DNA of 64,000 nt from Armatimonadetes bacterium DC (GTDB lineage Bacteria > Armatimonadota > Fimbriimonadia > Fimbriimonadales > GBS-DC). Made by a program: the position numbers and the translations under genes. Under the pieces are notes generated by a model. It saw only the letters and a program-made list of their open reading frames with translations, was not told the DNA's origin and did no database searches. Positions 8,490 to 18,028 of the stretch are shown here, piece after piece; within the stretch, counting starts at the first letter, position 1; the number at the start of each line of letters is the position of its first letter. The stretch is from contig LDYB01000018.1 in assembly GCA_001442985.1 (NCBI GenBank), forward strand, positions 1 to 64,000, read 5' to 3'.

Positions 8490-10116
8490 ACCCTCGCCAC
8501 ACCGCCTCGTAAAGCGGGGCGATGGACTTCGGTGTGGGGATGAAGCGCGGCGCGCCCACAAGCGGTTCTAAGTCCGCCCACCAGCCGCTTAGCTGGCGAC
8601 GCACCCACTCGGCAAAAAGTTGCACCGCGTGCTGATGCGGCGCCTGCCCCGTCTTTTGTGCCCGATAGTGTGCCGAATCGAGCAGGTAGAGCGCAATCAG
8701 GGCGTCCGCGAGTGGCTCGACAAAAACCTGCGGCGGCTCAGCAAACGACTCCAGCGACTGGAAGGCGCGCCCTGCCAGCCAGCGCAGAGTTGTCAGCACG
8801 CCCTCTACGCTCTCGGCGTCCTGCGGCTCGGTGGAGTTTGGCGACCACAGCCCCTTGCGCCGCATGTAGAGCAGCCGCTCCACAAGGTTCAGGCGGTTGA
8901 TTTCGTTCGTGCCCTCGTAGATACGGTTCACGCGCGTGTCCCTGTAAAGCCGCGCAATCGGATACTCTTCCGAGAAGCCGTAGCCGCCGTGAATCTGGAG
9001 TGCGTCGTCCACAATCTGGTGGAGCATTTCGGTGGCGGCGACTTTGATCAGGGCGCATTCCGCGGCGAACAGCGCGGAGGCGGCGCGCCACGCCCCCTGT
9101 CGGGCGTCGTAGGGTAGCCCATAACCCTGTGCAAAGGCGCGCTCCAGGTCGCCCGCCAGTCGGTAGAGCGCGCTCTCTACCACGAACAGCATCACCTGCC
9201 CGCGCGCCAGCTTGCGCCAGACCAGATCAAACTCCACAATCGGGCGCCCGAACTGCTTGCGAACCTGCGCGTACTCAGAGCCGATTCGCCATGCCTCTTT
9301 CGCAATCCCCAGCGCCGCCGCGCCAATCTTGAAACGCCCGATATTCAGGGTATACAACGCCACATAGGCTCCCTGCCCCTCTTCGCCAAGGCGGTTCTCC
9401 ACAGGCACCGGCACCTGCTCCAGCACAATTCGGCAGGTAGAGGAGCCATGCAAACCCAGCTTATGCTCCTCGCGTTCCACAATAAAGCCGGGCGCACTGC
9501 GCGGCACAAGAAACGCCGTGAATCGTTCGCCGTCCACTTTAGCGAACACAATGAACAGGTCCGCGAAGCCCGCGTTCGTAATCCAGATTTTGTTGCCGTT
9601 GAGCAGGTAGTGCTGATCATGGCGTTCGGCGCGGGTGCGTGCGGAAAGCGCGTCGGAGCCTGCTTCAGGCTCGGTCAGGGCATAAGCGCCGATAAGCTCC
9701 CCCCGTGTGAGGAGTGGCAAATACTGCTGGGCTTGCGATTCCGTGCCGAACAGTAGTATCGGCAGGCTGCCCACGCTGGTATGCACCGCGTGCGAGACGG
9801 CAAACGACGGCTCCAGCGCGGTTTTCTCGGTAATCAGCGCGGAGGTGGTTTTCGGCAACCCCAGCCCACCATACTCTTCGGGCACATCAATCCCCAGCAA
9901 TCCCAGCAGCGCGGAGTCTCCAAGCAAATCGCGCATCGCGTGGGGGGCGTTATGCTCTATGAGGCGCACCTGCGGGGCGACCTGTTCGCGCATAAATCGC
10001 TCCGTCGCTTCGCCCATCTGGCGGTCTTCCGAGGTGAGGTGTTCAGGGGTAAAACACGCTTCGGGGGGCGCTTCTAAAAAGGCACCACTGCGCACAGGTT
10101 GCGTCGTTGCATCCAT
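8488..10116 (-). CDS. Acyl-CoA dehydrogenase, second paralogue
   Basis: 542 residues from the ATG at 10116 (MDATTQPVRSG). It shares domain order and many motifs with the neighbour at 6657: LTEPEAGSDALS, LNGNKIWITNAGFADLF and YEGTNEINRL with the catalytic glutamate. It is about 50 residues shorter, mostly in the C-terminal extension. TACAAT (10128-10123) ends 6 nt before this ATG and there is no ribosome-binding site, so a leaderless mRNA is likely; this also decides the start over the longer frame to 10212. An ancient duplication with inversion is the simple explanation. Confidence 0.9.
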   Translation of the reverse strand: MDATTQPVRSGAFLEAPPEACFTPEHLTSEDRQMGEATERFMREQVAPQVRLIEHNAPHAMRDLLGDSALLGLLGIDVPEEYGGLGLPKTTSALITEKTALEPSFAVSHAVHTSVGSLPILLFGTESQAQQYLPLLTRGELIGAYALTEPEAGSDALSARTRAERHDQHYLLNGNKIWITNAGFADLFIVFAKVDGERFTAFLVPRSAPGFIVEREEHKLGLHGSSTCRIVLEQVPVPVENRLGEEGQGAYVALYTLNIGRFKIGAAALGIAKEAWRIGSEYAQVRKQFGRPIVEFDLVWRKLARGQVMLFVVESALYRLAGDLERAFAQGYGLPYDARQGAWRAASALFAAECALIKVAATEMLHQIVDDALQIHGGYGFSEEYPIARLYRDTRVNRIYEGTNEINRLNLVERLLYMRRKGLWSPNSTEPQDAESVEGVLTTLRWLAGRAFQSLESFAEPPQVFVEPLADALIALYLLDSAHYRAQKTGQAPHQHAVQLFAEWVRRQLSGWWADLEPLVGAPRFIPTPKSIAPLYEAVWRG

Positions 10117-10129
10117 AGCATGATTGTAC

Positions 10130-10372
10130 CTACTCTTCGTCCTGCTGGAGTTCGCGCAGGAGGTCTTCAATCTCCTGACGGAGTTGGGCGCGGGTTTCGG
10201 GGTCGGGTTCAAAGTGAACGACGAGGCTCTCGCCTTCGCGTGTGCCTTCGGGGAGCCAGCTCAGAGGGGCATGCCATTCCAGATAGTCGCCCTCGCCCAG
10301 CCGCACCAGCAGCACGGCAAGCGGCTCGCCGTCGGCACGGGTCTCGATACGATCCACGAAGACGCGCCTCAT
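10130..10372 (-). CDS. DUF3006 family protein
   Basis: 80 residues starting MRRVFVDRIETR; the ATG overlaps the polX stop (ATGA), so it is probably translated from the polX mRNA. The pattern DRIE...AVLLV...LPEGTREGESL, followed by a charged helix, is that of DUF3006, a small protein of unknown function. No signal peptide or membrane segment. Confidence 0.75.
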   Translation of the reverse strand: MRRVFVDRIETRADGEPLAVLLVRLGEGDYLEWHAPLSWLPEGTREGESLVVHFEPDPETRAQLRQEIEDLLRELQQDEE

Positions 10373-12093
10373 CCGCGCACCTCCTTGAGCCACGCGCGCA
10401 GTTCGGGCAGGGGGCGTGTGTTCAGCACGCGCTCGGCGGTGAGCCAGCCGCGCTGTGCCAGCCCCACCGCGAGCGTCATCATGCGCAGGTCGCTGGCGCG
10501 ATGCGCGTCCGTGCCCAGCGCCACCCATGCACCGCTCTGTTCCAGAATCCGCACAATCGGCGTGGGCGGGTCCATGCGGGTGGTGTAGCCGTTGACCTCC
10601 ACCGCCTTGCCCAGTTCGTAGGCGCGGCGGAACACGCGCTCCCAGTCGGCGTCGTTCGGCTCGCGCTTGCCGAACCGCCTGCCCGTGGGGTGCGCCAGAA
10701 TATGCACGCTCGGGTGTTCCAGCGCCCGGATCAGGCGCCGGGTCATCGCTTCGGGTTCCTGCCCGTGTCCATAGTGAATCCCAGCCACCACGATTTCGGC
10801 TTCTTTCAGCAGCTCTTCGGGCGCATCGAGCGTGCCGTCGATATCGATGTTCACCTCCAGCCCGTTCAGCACCACCAGCCGCCCTGCCATTTGTTCGTTA
10901 AGGCGTTCTATCTCCCGCTGCCGCTGGCGAAAGAGGTGAAACACATCGCCCTGCCACGCGAACATCTCCACATGGTCGGTGAGGGCGAGGTAGGTGTAGC
11001 CCTGACTCAACGCTTCCTGTGCCATCGCTTCACTCGTGTCTTGCCCATCAGACCATCGGGAGTGGGTCTGAAGGTCGCCCTGAATCTGTTCGCGCGTTAC
11101 CAGCGCGGGCAGGCTGCCCTGCAATGCGCGCTCTATCTCGCCACTGTTTTCTCGGAGGGGTGGGGGAATGTAAGGCAATCCCAGCGCCTCGTAGACCTCT
11201 GCTTCGGTTTCGCGTGCGACGCACTCCGTGCCGCGCCACACCCCATATTCGTTCAGTTTCAGTCCGCGCTCGATGGCAATCTCGCGCAGGCGAATGGAGT
11301 GAGCTTTGGAACCCGTGATGTAGAGCATTCCCGCGCCCCAACTGACGGGCGGCACGGTTTTGAGGTCTACCTGAAGCCCGCCTTCCAGAAAAATCTGGGC
11401 GCGGTTGTCGCCCTGCGCGAAGACTTCCGTCGTGCCGGGCATCTGCACAAATGCTGCAATCACTTTTTCAGGGTGTTCGGTGGCGACCAGGAAGTCTATG
11501 TCGCCGATGGTTTCCTGCATGCGTCGTATGGAGCCACCCACCAGCGCGTTTTGCACATGCGGCAGCTGCTGAAGCCAGTGCAGTTTCTCCTGTGCCAACC
11601 AGTAGACGGTGCCGAGCGGTCGGCGCTGGCGTGCCTTCTTAATCAGCTCAGTCAGGCGCAGCAGACGCTGGCGTTTCGCCTCGCCAAAGTGCGGAATCTG
11701 AAGCACCGCGCCACTCGCCAGCGCGTTCTGAAGGCTCTCCAGGTCATGAACCCCCAGATGCTCGTAAAGCAGGCGGGCGGTTTTCGGACCGATTCCCGGC
11801 ACCTGCATGACTTCCAGGATCCCCTCAGGCACAAGTTGCAGGAGCTGCTGGTGTTTGGGGATGACCCCTGTGTTGAGGTAGGCAATAATTTTCTCGGCGA
11901 TGGCTTTGCCGATGCCCGGCACCGCTTCCAGAGCCTCCTGACCCTGCTCGGCGAGCGACTCGATGGGGGTCTGCATGGTTTCCAGCAGTCGTGCGGCGTT
12001 GCGATAGGCACGCGATTTGAACTGGCTCTCGCCTACATAGTCCGAGAGGTCTGCCAGTTCGTTCAGCAATCGCGCGAGTTCCAGATTGCGCAC
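10369..12093 (-). CDS. polX: DNA polymerase/3'-5' exonuclease PolX
   Basis: 574 residues. Order: helix-hairpin-helix lyase-like region (1-130, with VPGIGKAIAEKI and VPGIGPKTARLL), pol-beta nucleotidyltransferase core (GSIRRMQETIGDIDFLVA, near 190, with the metal aspartates), then a C-terminal PHP domain (DLQTHSRWSDGQ, LALTDHVE, HILAHPTGR). PolX fills gaps in base-excision repair and trims with the PHP nuclease. The start is GTG at 12093. TACACT (12106-12101) ends 7 nt upstream with no ribosome-binding site, so translation is probably leaderless. Confidence 0.93.
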   Translation of the reverse strand: MRNLELARLLNELADLSDYVGESQFKSRAYRNAARLLETMQTPIESLAEQGQEALEAVPGIGKAIAEKIIAYLNTGVIPKHQQLLQLVPEGILEVMQVPGIGPKTARLLYEHLGVHDLESLQNALASGAVLQIPHFGEAKRQRLLRLTELIKKARQRRPLGTVYWLAQEKLHWLQQLPHVQNALVGGSIRRMQETIGDIDFLVATEHPEKVIAAFVQMPGTTEVFAQGDNRAQIFLEGGLQVDLKTVPPVSWGAGMLYITGSKAHSIRLREIAIERGLKLNEYGVWRGTECVARETEAEVYEALGLPYIPPPLRENSGEIERALQGSLPALVTREQIQGDLQTHSRWSDGQDTSEAMAQEALSQGYTYLALTDHVEMFAWQGDVFHLFRQRQREIERLNEQMAGRLVVLNGLEVNIDIDGTLDAPEELLKEAEIVVAGIHYGHGQEPEAMTRRLIRALEHPSVHILAHPTGRRFGKREPNDADWERVFRRAYELGKAVEVNGYTTRMDPPTPIVRILEQSGAWVALGTDAHRASDLRMMTLAVGLAQRGWLTAERVLNTRPLPELRAWLKEVRG

Positions 12094-12120
12094 GGCAGAA
12101 AGTGTACCCGATTAAACGCG

Positions 12121-12185
12121 AAAGCCCCCTTCGCACAGAGCGTTGGGGGCAAGCAGGTTGTTGGGGCAGGCACGACGCCTGCCCC
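12121..12185 (-). terminator. Tandem hairpins after the SLH porin gene
   Basis: GGGGCAGGC-acgac-GCCTGCCCC (12163-12185) is followed, reading leftward, by the stem GCCCCC/GGGGGC (12124-12129 with 12145-12150) and then TTTCGCG. They lie just past the porin stop and before the polX promoter. The T-run is short. Confidence 0.5.
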
Positions 12186-12198
12186 ACCGAAACGCGGG

Positions 12199-14088
12199 TT
12201 AGAACTTGATGGTGAGCGTGGTCGCGGCGACGCCTGCCTGGTTCTTGTTGGGGTTGGGACCGCCGCTGAACGCCGCGTTGCCCTTGCCATCGTTGTCGAT
12301 GATCTGGTAGAGCAAGTTCCAGGAGGCGTTCTCGCCGAGGTTGTAGCCCAGACCGACGGTGACATAGTTCCACACGGGCTTCACACCGCCGACCTTCCAG
12401 AAGGCGCCCTCGTAGTTGAGCGACACATTCCAGCGATCGGACAGGCGGTAGTCGATGCCCGCCACCGCGTGAACTACCTCGTCGTTCTTGGTGTACCCGC
12501 CAGCGACACGCCCGGTTCCCTCGAGGAAGGCGCCGCCAACGCGGACATTCAGGTCCTCAGAGGGCTTCCAGGAGACATTCGCGTAGGCACCGCGCAGGTC
12601 AGACGGGTTGTAGAGGTACGCAACGCGACCCCAGTAGCCCGGCGAGGCGAAGTACGGGCGCACTTCACGATACCCGGCGGTCACGCCGAGGTTCTCGCTG
12701 AAGTTGTAGCTCAGGTTCACATCGAGCGCCCAGTTGTCCTCATCCAGCACATTGCTGGTGCCGCGCATGAAGTTGCTCTGCGCGTACTCGGCGCCGATGT
12801 TGAAGCCTGCGAACTTCGCCTTGATGTCCGCGCCGAACACATCCACGCGGTCGATGTTGACAGCCTCGGCAGGACCGCCAGCGAAGTTGAAGTTCTGCCC
12901 GACACCGATCCCGGCGGCGAAGTAGGTCGCGCCGATGGTCAGGCTGGTCTCCTCACCGCGCACGGCGTCGAACTCCAGGCGCGCGCCTGCGAACTGATCC
13001 GCAGCGCGGCTGGTCGCCGAGTTGTGGTTGTAGAACGGCAGGGTGGAGAACTGACCCGCGGTGGAGTTGATAGCAGCGGTCTGTGCCGCCCACAGGTTCA
13101 GGCGGAAGGTGTCGAAGTTGAAGGCGAATGCCGCGCCGTCCACGCGATACGCCCCGTCATCGTAGCGCGGGAAGTTCAGGTAGTAGTCGGGCTTCACGCG
13201 CTTGAGGGTGAACGGAGTCAGCTGCGCGGGGAAGCGACCGATGGTGACATCCACCTTCGTGCCGAACAGGTCAATCGGGGTCTTCACATAGGCTTCCCAG
13301 ATGGCGATGTCAGTGTTGCCAGCGGGACCACGACCGACTCGGGAAATTGTGTTGGGAAATGCGCTGAGGTAGTTACCCAGCACGAAGGTTGCCGTACCCG
13401 ACACATTCTCGTTCACCTGGCCGCTGAAGGTGAGACCCAGCTCATGGTAAATATTCAGGGTCTCCAGCAGGTCATCGGTGGCAGCCACATTGTTCCCGTT
13501 GAGGGTCGTGGCGCCCTTGCGATCGATGTTGTTGACGCCCGTGACGCCGAAGCTCACATCGCCCGAGATGGAGAAGCCTTCCTTCTTGGCTTCCAGGGCG
13601 GCGACCCGGTCACGCAGGGACGCGACATCCTTCTTCAGGGAGTCGACATCCACGCCGAGGTTCGCCAGCTCCTGCTGGAAGGTCTGGGCGAGTCGCTGCA
13701 GAGTCTGCAGGGCGTCGTTGAGCTTCTTGAGCTCGTTGATCTCGTTGCGCAGCGCCTGAATGTCGCGGCGCGCCTGCTCATCAGCAGTCGGAGCCTGCTG
13801 ACCGCCACCTCGAGGCGCGTTCGCAATCTCGTCGATGCGGCGGCTCAGCGCCTGCAAGCGCTCGTTGATGTTATTGTAGGCGCGCGCAATCGCCTGCGCA
13901 AACTCAGCGCGGGTCATGGTGCGGTTCGGGCGGAAAGTCCCATCGGGGTAGCCCTCGATGATGCCATCGCGCACCAGCTGCTCGATCGCCTGATAAGCCC
14001 AGTGACCAGGCGGTACATCACGCATTTGGGCAAAGGTGAAGCCTGCAATCAGGCTCAGCCCAGCTGCAACTGTAAGTAAACGCTTCAT
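12199..14088 (-). CDS. SLH-domain outer-membrane porin
   Basis: 629 residues from the ATG at 14088 (GGAGGG upstream; longer frame to 14313 rejected). Signal peptide 1-20 (MKRLLTVAAGLSLIAGFTFA). One S-layer-homology domain at about 22-72 (DVPPGHWAYQAIEQLV, GIIEGYPDGTFRP, TRAEFAQAI). A coiled coil at about 75-160. The rest is rich in alternating aromatic beta-strands and ends TTLTIKF, as in beta-barrel porins. Such proteins tether the outer membrane to cell-wall polymers and form general pores. Strong promoter at 14218-14247 and a leader of about 120 nt suggest high expression. Confidence 0.85.
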   Translation of the reverse strand: MKRLLTVAAGLSLIAGFTFAQMRDVPPGHWAYQAIEQLVRDGIIEGYPDGTFRPNRTMTRAEFAQAIARAYNNINERLQALSRRIDEIANAPRGGGQQAPTADEQARRDIQALRNEINELKKLNDALQTLQRLAQTFQQELANLGVDVDSLKKDVASLRDRVAALEAKKEGFSISGDVSFGVTGVNNIDRKGATTLNGNNVAATDDLLETLNIYHELGLTFSGQVNENVSGTATFVLGNYLSAFPNTISRVGRGPAGNTDIAIWEAYVKTPIDLFGTKVDVTIGRFPAQLTPFTLKRVKPDYYLNFPRYDDGAYRVDGAAFAFNFDTFRLNLWAAQTAAINSTAGQFSTLPFYNHNSATSRAADQFAGARLEFDAVRGEETSLTIGATYFAAGIGVGQNFNFAGGPAEAVNIDRVDVFGADIKAKFAGFNIGAEYAQSNFMRGTSNVLDEDNWALDVNLSYNFSENLGVTAGYREVRPYFASPGYWGRVAYLYNPSDLRGAYANVSWKPSEDLNVRVGGAFLEGTGRVAGGYTKNDEVVHAVAGIDYRLSDRWNVSLNYEGAFWKVGGVKPVWNYVTVGLGYNLGENASWNLLYQIIDNDGKGNAAFSGGPNPNKNQAGVAATTLTIKF

Positions 14089-14217
14089 TGAAGCATCCCT
14101 CCTCCATGAGTTTTTTGTGAAGGATATGCCAGGCGGAGCCAAAGAGGCGCAGACAGCCTTCCGAAGGTTTCCTGTTGTGCGCGCTCCTTGCGCTCGCTCG
14201 GCGATCCTTCGCTGTAT

Positions 14218-14247
14218 ACTATACCCCATCGCTGACAAAAAAATCAA
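14218..14247 (-). promoter_or_regulatory. Promoter of the SLH porin gene
   Basis: TTGATT (14247-14242) and TATAGT (14223-14218) are 18 bp apart, and GGGG directly precedes the -10. The leader to the ATG is about 120 nt. The 164-bp repeat begins six bases upstream of the -35, so its insertion may alter expression. Confidence 0.65.
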
Positions 14248-14253
14248 GTCCCC

Positions 14254-14417
14254 CTGAGGGTGTTCGAAAAATCGCTGCCGAATAAGACGGGTGAACCCGT
14301 TCCTATCAGACAAAGCCAGCCTCCGCTGGCTTAATCAGCCGACGCAGGTCGGCTTCGTTTTATAGGAACGGAACCTCAGCCGTCAGGTACAAAAGCGGAT
14401 TCTTCGAACACCCTCAG
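14254..14417. mobile_element. 164-bp MITE-like element with 15-bp terminal repeats and nested double hairpin
   Basis: Perfect 15-bp inverted ends, CTGAGGGTGTTCGAA (14254-14268) and its complement (14403-14417). They are flanked by a TCCCC duplication (14249-14253 and 14418-14422). Inside, CCGTTCCTAT/ATAGGAACGG (14297-14306, 14362-14371) encloses two back-to-back hairpins: AGCCAGC/GCTGGCT and AGCCGAC/GTCGGCT. It encodes no protein. The inner part recurs near 25939-26080. Confidence 0.75.
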
Positions 14418-14441
14418 TCCCCCTCTAAATGCGCTTGTAAG

Positions 14442-16814
14442 CTACCCACTCCCGATCACGCTAACCGCAAGCAACCATGCCTCCAGCGTGGGCGGTGCGG
14501 GTTCCAGCAGGCGCAGGCGCGGATGACGAGGCATCGCGTTCAGCACAATCTGAATCGCGCTGCTGTAGTCGCCGTAGGCATAGGCGCGGAGGGCGTCCGA
14601 AAGTTCGGGCTTTTCACGCAGGCGCGGGGCAAGCGCGCGCTCAATCAGGCGGTCGCGCTGGGTCTCTTCCGCGGTGAGCAGGGCGTAGAGCATCTCGTAG
14701 CTGCCCAGCAATCGAGCGCATCCCAGCACAATCTGCTGGCGTCCCAGCGTTGAGGGAACTTGTGCCATCGTCTTCAGCAGGAGCGCCACATCACCCTGCT
14801 CGCCATGCTGTGCCAGCGCGCGTGCAAGGCTGGCAAGCACGGCGGGGTCGCGCTCTGTCTGCAGCCGCTCACGCAACAGCGACGCCAGTACGGGCTGGGG
14901 CGGCAGGGCAGCCAGCACCTCCGCCGCGCCCATGCGCACATCGGGGCTATCCGAATCCAGCCAGCGCGGGATTTCTGCCTGAAGCCCCTCGTGCGGGAGC
15001 GATTCGGCGCTCGCGTGGCGTATGAGGTTAGCAATCGCTTCCAGCAGGCGCGACTGTTCCAGCGGACCGGGCGCGACGCGCAGGCGCTCCAGAAGGGCGG
15101 GCAACGCGCGCAGATCGCCCATCTGACGCAACGCCTCAATCACCGCCATCCGCACCTCGATGCGCTCCGAATGCAAAAGCGCCATCAGGTCGGGCAGCGC
15201 CTCAGGCGATTCGATTCGTCCCAGCGCTTCACACGCTTCCACAATCAGGTCGCTGGCGGGGTCTTTGAGAATCTGGAGCAGGGCGGGCACGGCGCGGGGG
15301 TCGCCAATCTCGCCCAGCGCGTGCGCCGCCGCGCGGCGGACCTCGGGCACAGGGTCATGCAGGGCATTCACCAGTTCTTCCACCGCCAGCGGCGGCTTTT
15401 GCTCGGCGAGCGTTCGAATCGCCTGCAGGCGCGCCTGCACATCGGTCTGGCGTCGCAGCTGACGCAACGCCAGCCAGCCACGCGGTCGCGCAGAGGCGCG
15501 CAGCTGCGATAGCACATAGCCCATCGGGCGCTCCTGCGGTTCTCGGATCGCCGCCAGCCACGGCAACGCCAGCAGCCGAAACAGCGCCGCGCTCCCGAAC
15601 AGAATGAAAAAGCGTGTTGGGTCGGGCACAACGCCCCGCATCGCCTCCATCAGCGCCCCGCTCAACAGCGCCGCCAAGCCCCCCACCAGCGCCACAATCG
15701 CCGAGAGCGCCCCCATATACACCGCACGCTGCTCCGAGGGCGCCACCGCCACATTTAAATTGAACTGCGTCAGCCCCACACCCGCCCACAGAAAGCCTGC
15801 GAACACCTGAATCCCGAAAATCACGCTCACGCTCCACACATAGCGCTCAGGGTCTGTCAAGAACCACAGGAACGGCAAAAACACCACGCCACCCAGCGAG
15901 AGCATCAGCAACGGCTTGTTGCCGAACTTATCCGCCAGATACCCCCACAGCGGCATCGCCAGACTGCTAAAAAGCGCCGCAATCAGCCCCGCTACCTGCA
16001 CCATCAGGTAGGGCATTTTAATCTGCTCCAGCTGATAGACCGTGAAAAACTGCCCCGCGAACATCTGTCCGAACACCAGAAAAGTGTTGAACCCCAGCAG
16101 AAGACGAAAGTTTCGGGTGCGGAACGGCTGGCGGTAGAACTCCAGCAGCCCTTTCAGCCCCCGATGGGGCGCGGGCGTGCGCGGCGGCTCTGGCATCCGT
16201 TTCAGCGCGTACCACGAGGCAAACAGACAGAGTGCGCCCAGCCCAAACAGCACGCTGAACGCAATCGCAGGCGAAAAACGCTGATATTTCACCGCCTGAT
16301 CCAGAAAGAGCGCAGGAGGCAACGCCGACGCCGCCGACACCAGCCCCAGAATCATGTTGCGCTTGCCAAAATAGCGACCCCGATAGTCTGCAGGCACCAG
16401 ATCGCTCAACCACGCCAGAAAGGCAGGTCCCGCGAACGAACCCAGCACCGCCGACAGAATCAGCAGCCCCGCGAACAGGGGCAGGCGCGGCAGGGAGTCG
16501 CTCAGCAGGGGCAGGGCGGCAATCACCACGAACGGCAACCGCGAAAGCAGGGCGTAGCGCAACACCAGCGCCTTGCGACTGAGGCTGATGTCCGCCAGAT
16601 AGGCGGTTAGAATCTGCAGTGCGCCCGCCAGCGACGGCACGGAAGTGATAATCCCCAGCCAGAGGTCGTTTGCGCCCAGATAGCGCGCCAAGCCAATCTG
16701 GAACGCGCCCGTCGTGAACGCTACATAGAGCGTGAAGAAGACCGCATCCCATGTTGCCCAGCGTAGCCCCCGCGCCACCTCCAGACGGCTCAGCGGCTGG
16801 GGCTGCTGGCTCAC
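14442..16814 (-). CDS. MFS transporter with C-terminal HEAT repeats (fusion)
   Basis: 790 residues, GTG start at 16814 overlapping the upstream lipoprotein stop (GTGA). Residues 1-430 are a major-facilitator transporter with about 12 helices (FLAWLSDLVPADYRGRYFGKRN in the loop region). Residues 450-760 are HEAT/PBS-lyase-type repeats: ALHDPVPEVRRAAAHALGEI, DPRAVPALLQILKDP, ALPDLMALLHSE. HEAT repeats bind proteins, so the cytoplasmic tail may regulate or scaffold the carrier. Substrate unknown. The fusion lies in one uninterrupted frame. Confidence 0.85.
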   Translation of the reverse strand: MSQQPQPLSRLEVARGLRWATWDAVFFTLYVAFTTGAFQIGLARYLGANDLWLGIITSVPSLAGALQILTAYLADISLSRKALVLRYALLSRLPFVVIAALPLLSDSLPRLPLFAGLLILSAVLGSFAGPAFLAWLSDLVPADYRGRYFGKRNMILGLVSAASALPPALFLDQAVKYQRFSPAIAFSVLFGLGALCLFASWYALKRMPEPPRTPAPHRGLKGLLEFYRQPFRTRNFRLLLGFNTFLVFGQMFAGQFFTVYQLEQIKMPYLMVQVAGLIAALFSSLAMPLWGYLADKFGNKPLLMLSLGGVVFLPFLWFLTDPERYVWSVSVIFGIQVFAGFLWAGVGLTQFNLNVAVAPSEQRAVYMGALSAIVALVGGLAALLSGALMEAMRGVVPDPTRFFILFGSAALFRLLALPWLAAIREPQERPMGYVLSQLRASARPRGWLALRQLRRQTDVQARLQAIRTLAEQKPPLAVEELVNALHDPVPEVRRAAAHALGEIGDPRAVPALLQILKDPASDLIVEACEALGRIESPEALPDLMALLHSERIEVRMAVIEALRQMGDLRALPALLERLRVAPGPLEQSRLLEAIANLIRHASAESLPHEGLQAEIPRWLDSDSPDVRMGAAEVLAALPPQPVLASLLRERLQTERDPAVLASLARALAQHGEQGDVALLLKTMAQVPSTLGRQQIVLGCARLLGSYEMLYALLTAEETQRDRLIERALAPRLREKPELSDALRAYAYGDYSSAIQIVLNAMPRHPRLRLLEPAPPTLEAWLLAVSVIGSG

Positions 16815-17506
16815 GGCGTCCGCACCTCCACGCGCCAGTCCACAATATCCAGATCGGGGTCCGCTACATCGTCGGCAGGCTCCAGCAGCGAGTCGCTGTT
16901 GCGCACCACCCGATTCTGGTCAATCCGCAGGTTCAGATAGCGAAATTCCCCAATTCGTGCGTCGCCCAGCGAGTCGCCGTTCTTGCGCACGGGTGTGTTC
17001 GGGTCGGTTGGGATGATGTCGGTCGTGATGAAGTTGAGCTGAATGAAGCGCATCGCTCGCGCGTCTCGCTCATCGGGAATGAACTGCGTGATGTCAATCT
17101 CAAAGCGCAGGCGGTTGCTGTTGGCGCTCACGGTCTCCACACTGATCGGCACGCCCAGGTAGACATGGGGCGGCGGCTGGTTTTCTGTGCCCTGCTCAAC
17201 GCGATAGAGCGCGTAGCCGCCTTGAGGTAAAAAGGAAGCATAGCGCATATAGTGTGTGAACGCGCCACTCGCGAACCCACTCCCCCATGGGGGCGACACG
17301 ACAGGCAGAGGCCCTGCGCTCCCTGTCGAGTCGTTGCTCAGGTTGAACACGACGAAGTAGTGATACTCAGGGCGAATGCGCCCTGCCACCTGCATCTCAA
17401 TCATCAAGCGTCGCACCCCGCGCTCTGCGGGCACTTCGGGGAACCGTGCGCATCCTGCGAACGCCAGCACCATGCACAGCCAGAACCCTATCCGCCTCCT
17501 GCTCAT
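16811..17506 (-). CDS. Predicted lipoprotein, function unknown
   Basis: 231 residues from the ATG at 17506; the lipobox FAGC near residue 18 follows MSRRRIGFWLCMVLAFAG, so it is probably lipidated and exported. The rest is beta-rich (VGVPISVETVSANSNRLRFEI) with no family I recognise. A -10 TATACT lies about 15 nt upstream of the ATG. The gene is coupled to the MFS-HEAT gene by a GTGA overlap, so it may be an accessory of that transporter; this is inference from context. Confidence 0.7.
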   Translation of the reverse strand: MSRRRIGFWLCMVLAFAGCARFPEVPAERGVRRLMIEMQVAGRIRPEYHYFVVFNLSNDSTGSAGPLPVVSPPWGSGFASGAFTHYMRYASFLPQGGYALYRVEQGTENQPPPHVYLGVPISVETVSANSNRLRFEIDITQFIPDERDARAMRFIQLNFITTDIIPTDPNTPVRKNGDSLGDARIGEFRYLNLRIDQNRVVRNSDSLLEPADDVADPDLDIVDWRVEVRTP

Positions 17507-17702
17507 ACCGTTGCCCCGATTAGTATACCGATTGGCGTTCAGCAGTGTCCCCAAACCCCAAACGGTTTTATCGCCTCGGCGTGCAGACCGTTTTCTGAAG
17601 CTCAGGGCGCGTGGCGGAGCGCCTCGCGGCAGGGAGGCTGTTCAAGCACTGGTAAAGAGGGCTGGTTTTGCACATCGCTCGTTCACTCTCTGAGGCGGCT
17701 TT

Positions 17703-17990
17703 TCACGCCCCCGCCCGGAAGAAGTGGTACATCACATAAATCAGGTATAACCCGCTCGCGGTCGCCAACCCGAAAATCAGGAAAATCCAGATTCCCGTAT
17801 CGCCCGCAATCATGGAGAACATCGCGATAAAATAAAGCACAGCGGTCAGCAACGCGACCCACGCAAACCGCTTCGCATACGGATTGGGCGGACGCACAAT
17901 ATTGTGGCATGTGGGGCACTCCACCGAGGGTGTTTCGTCCGATTCGGGCGGCGGCAGTTCCGCGCCGCAATAGGGACATCGGCGCTCCAT
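17703..17990 (-). CDS. Zinc-ribbon membrane protein
   Basis: 95 residues. An N-terminal zinc ribbon, CPYC (5-8) and CPTC (about 25-28), is followed by two membrane helices (about 42-63 and 68-90). Function unknown; such proteins often sit at the inner membrane. TAGAAT (18002-17997) ends 6 nt before the ATG, so the mRNA is probably leaderless. The def promoter faces the other way within 20 bp. Confidence 0.75.
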   Translation of the reverse strand: MERRCPYCGAELPPPESDETPSVECPTCHNIVRPPNPYAKRFAWVALLTAVLYFIAMFSMIAGDTGIWIFLIFGLATASGLYLIYVMYHFFRAGA

Positions 17991-18028
17991 ACCCCAATTC
18001 TACCCGCACGGGTATAATTCCAACAGCG

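Noticed and set aside
10117-14079. A 1326-codon plus-strand frame
   Set aside because: It is the antisense of DUF3006, polX and the porin; composition is that of a shadow in GC-rich DNA.
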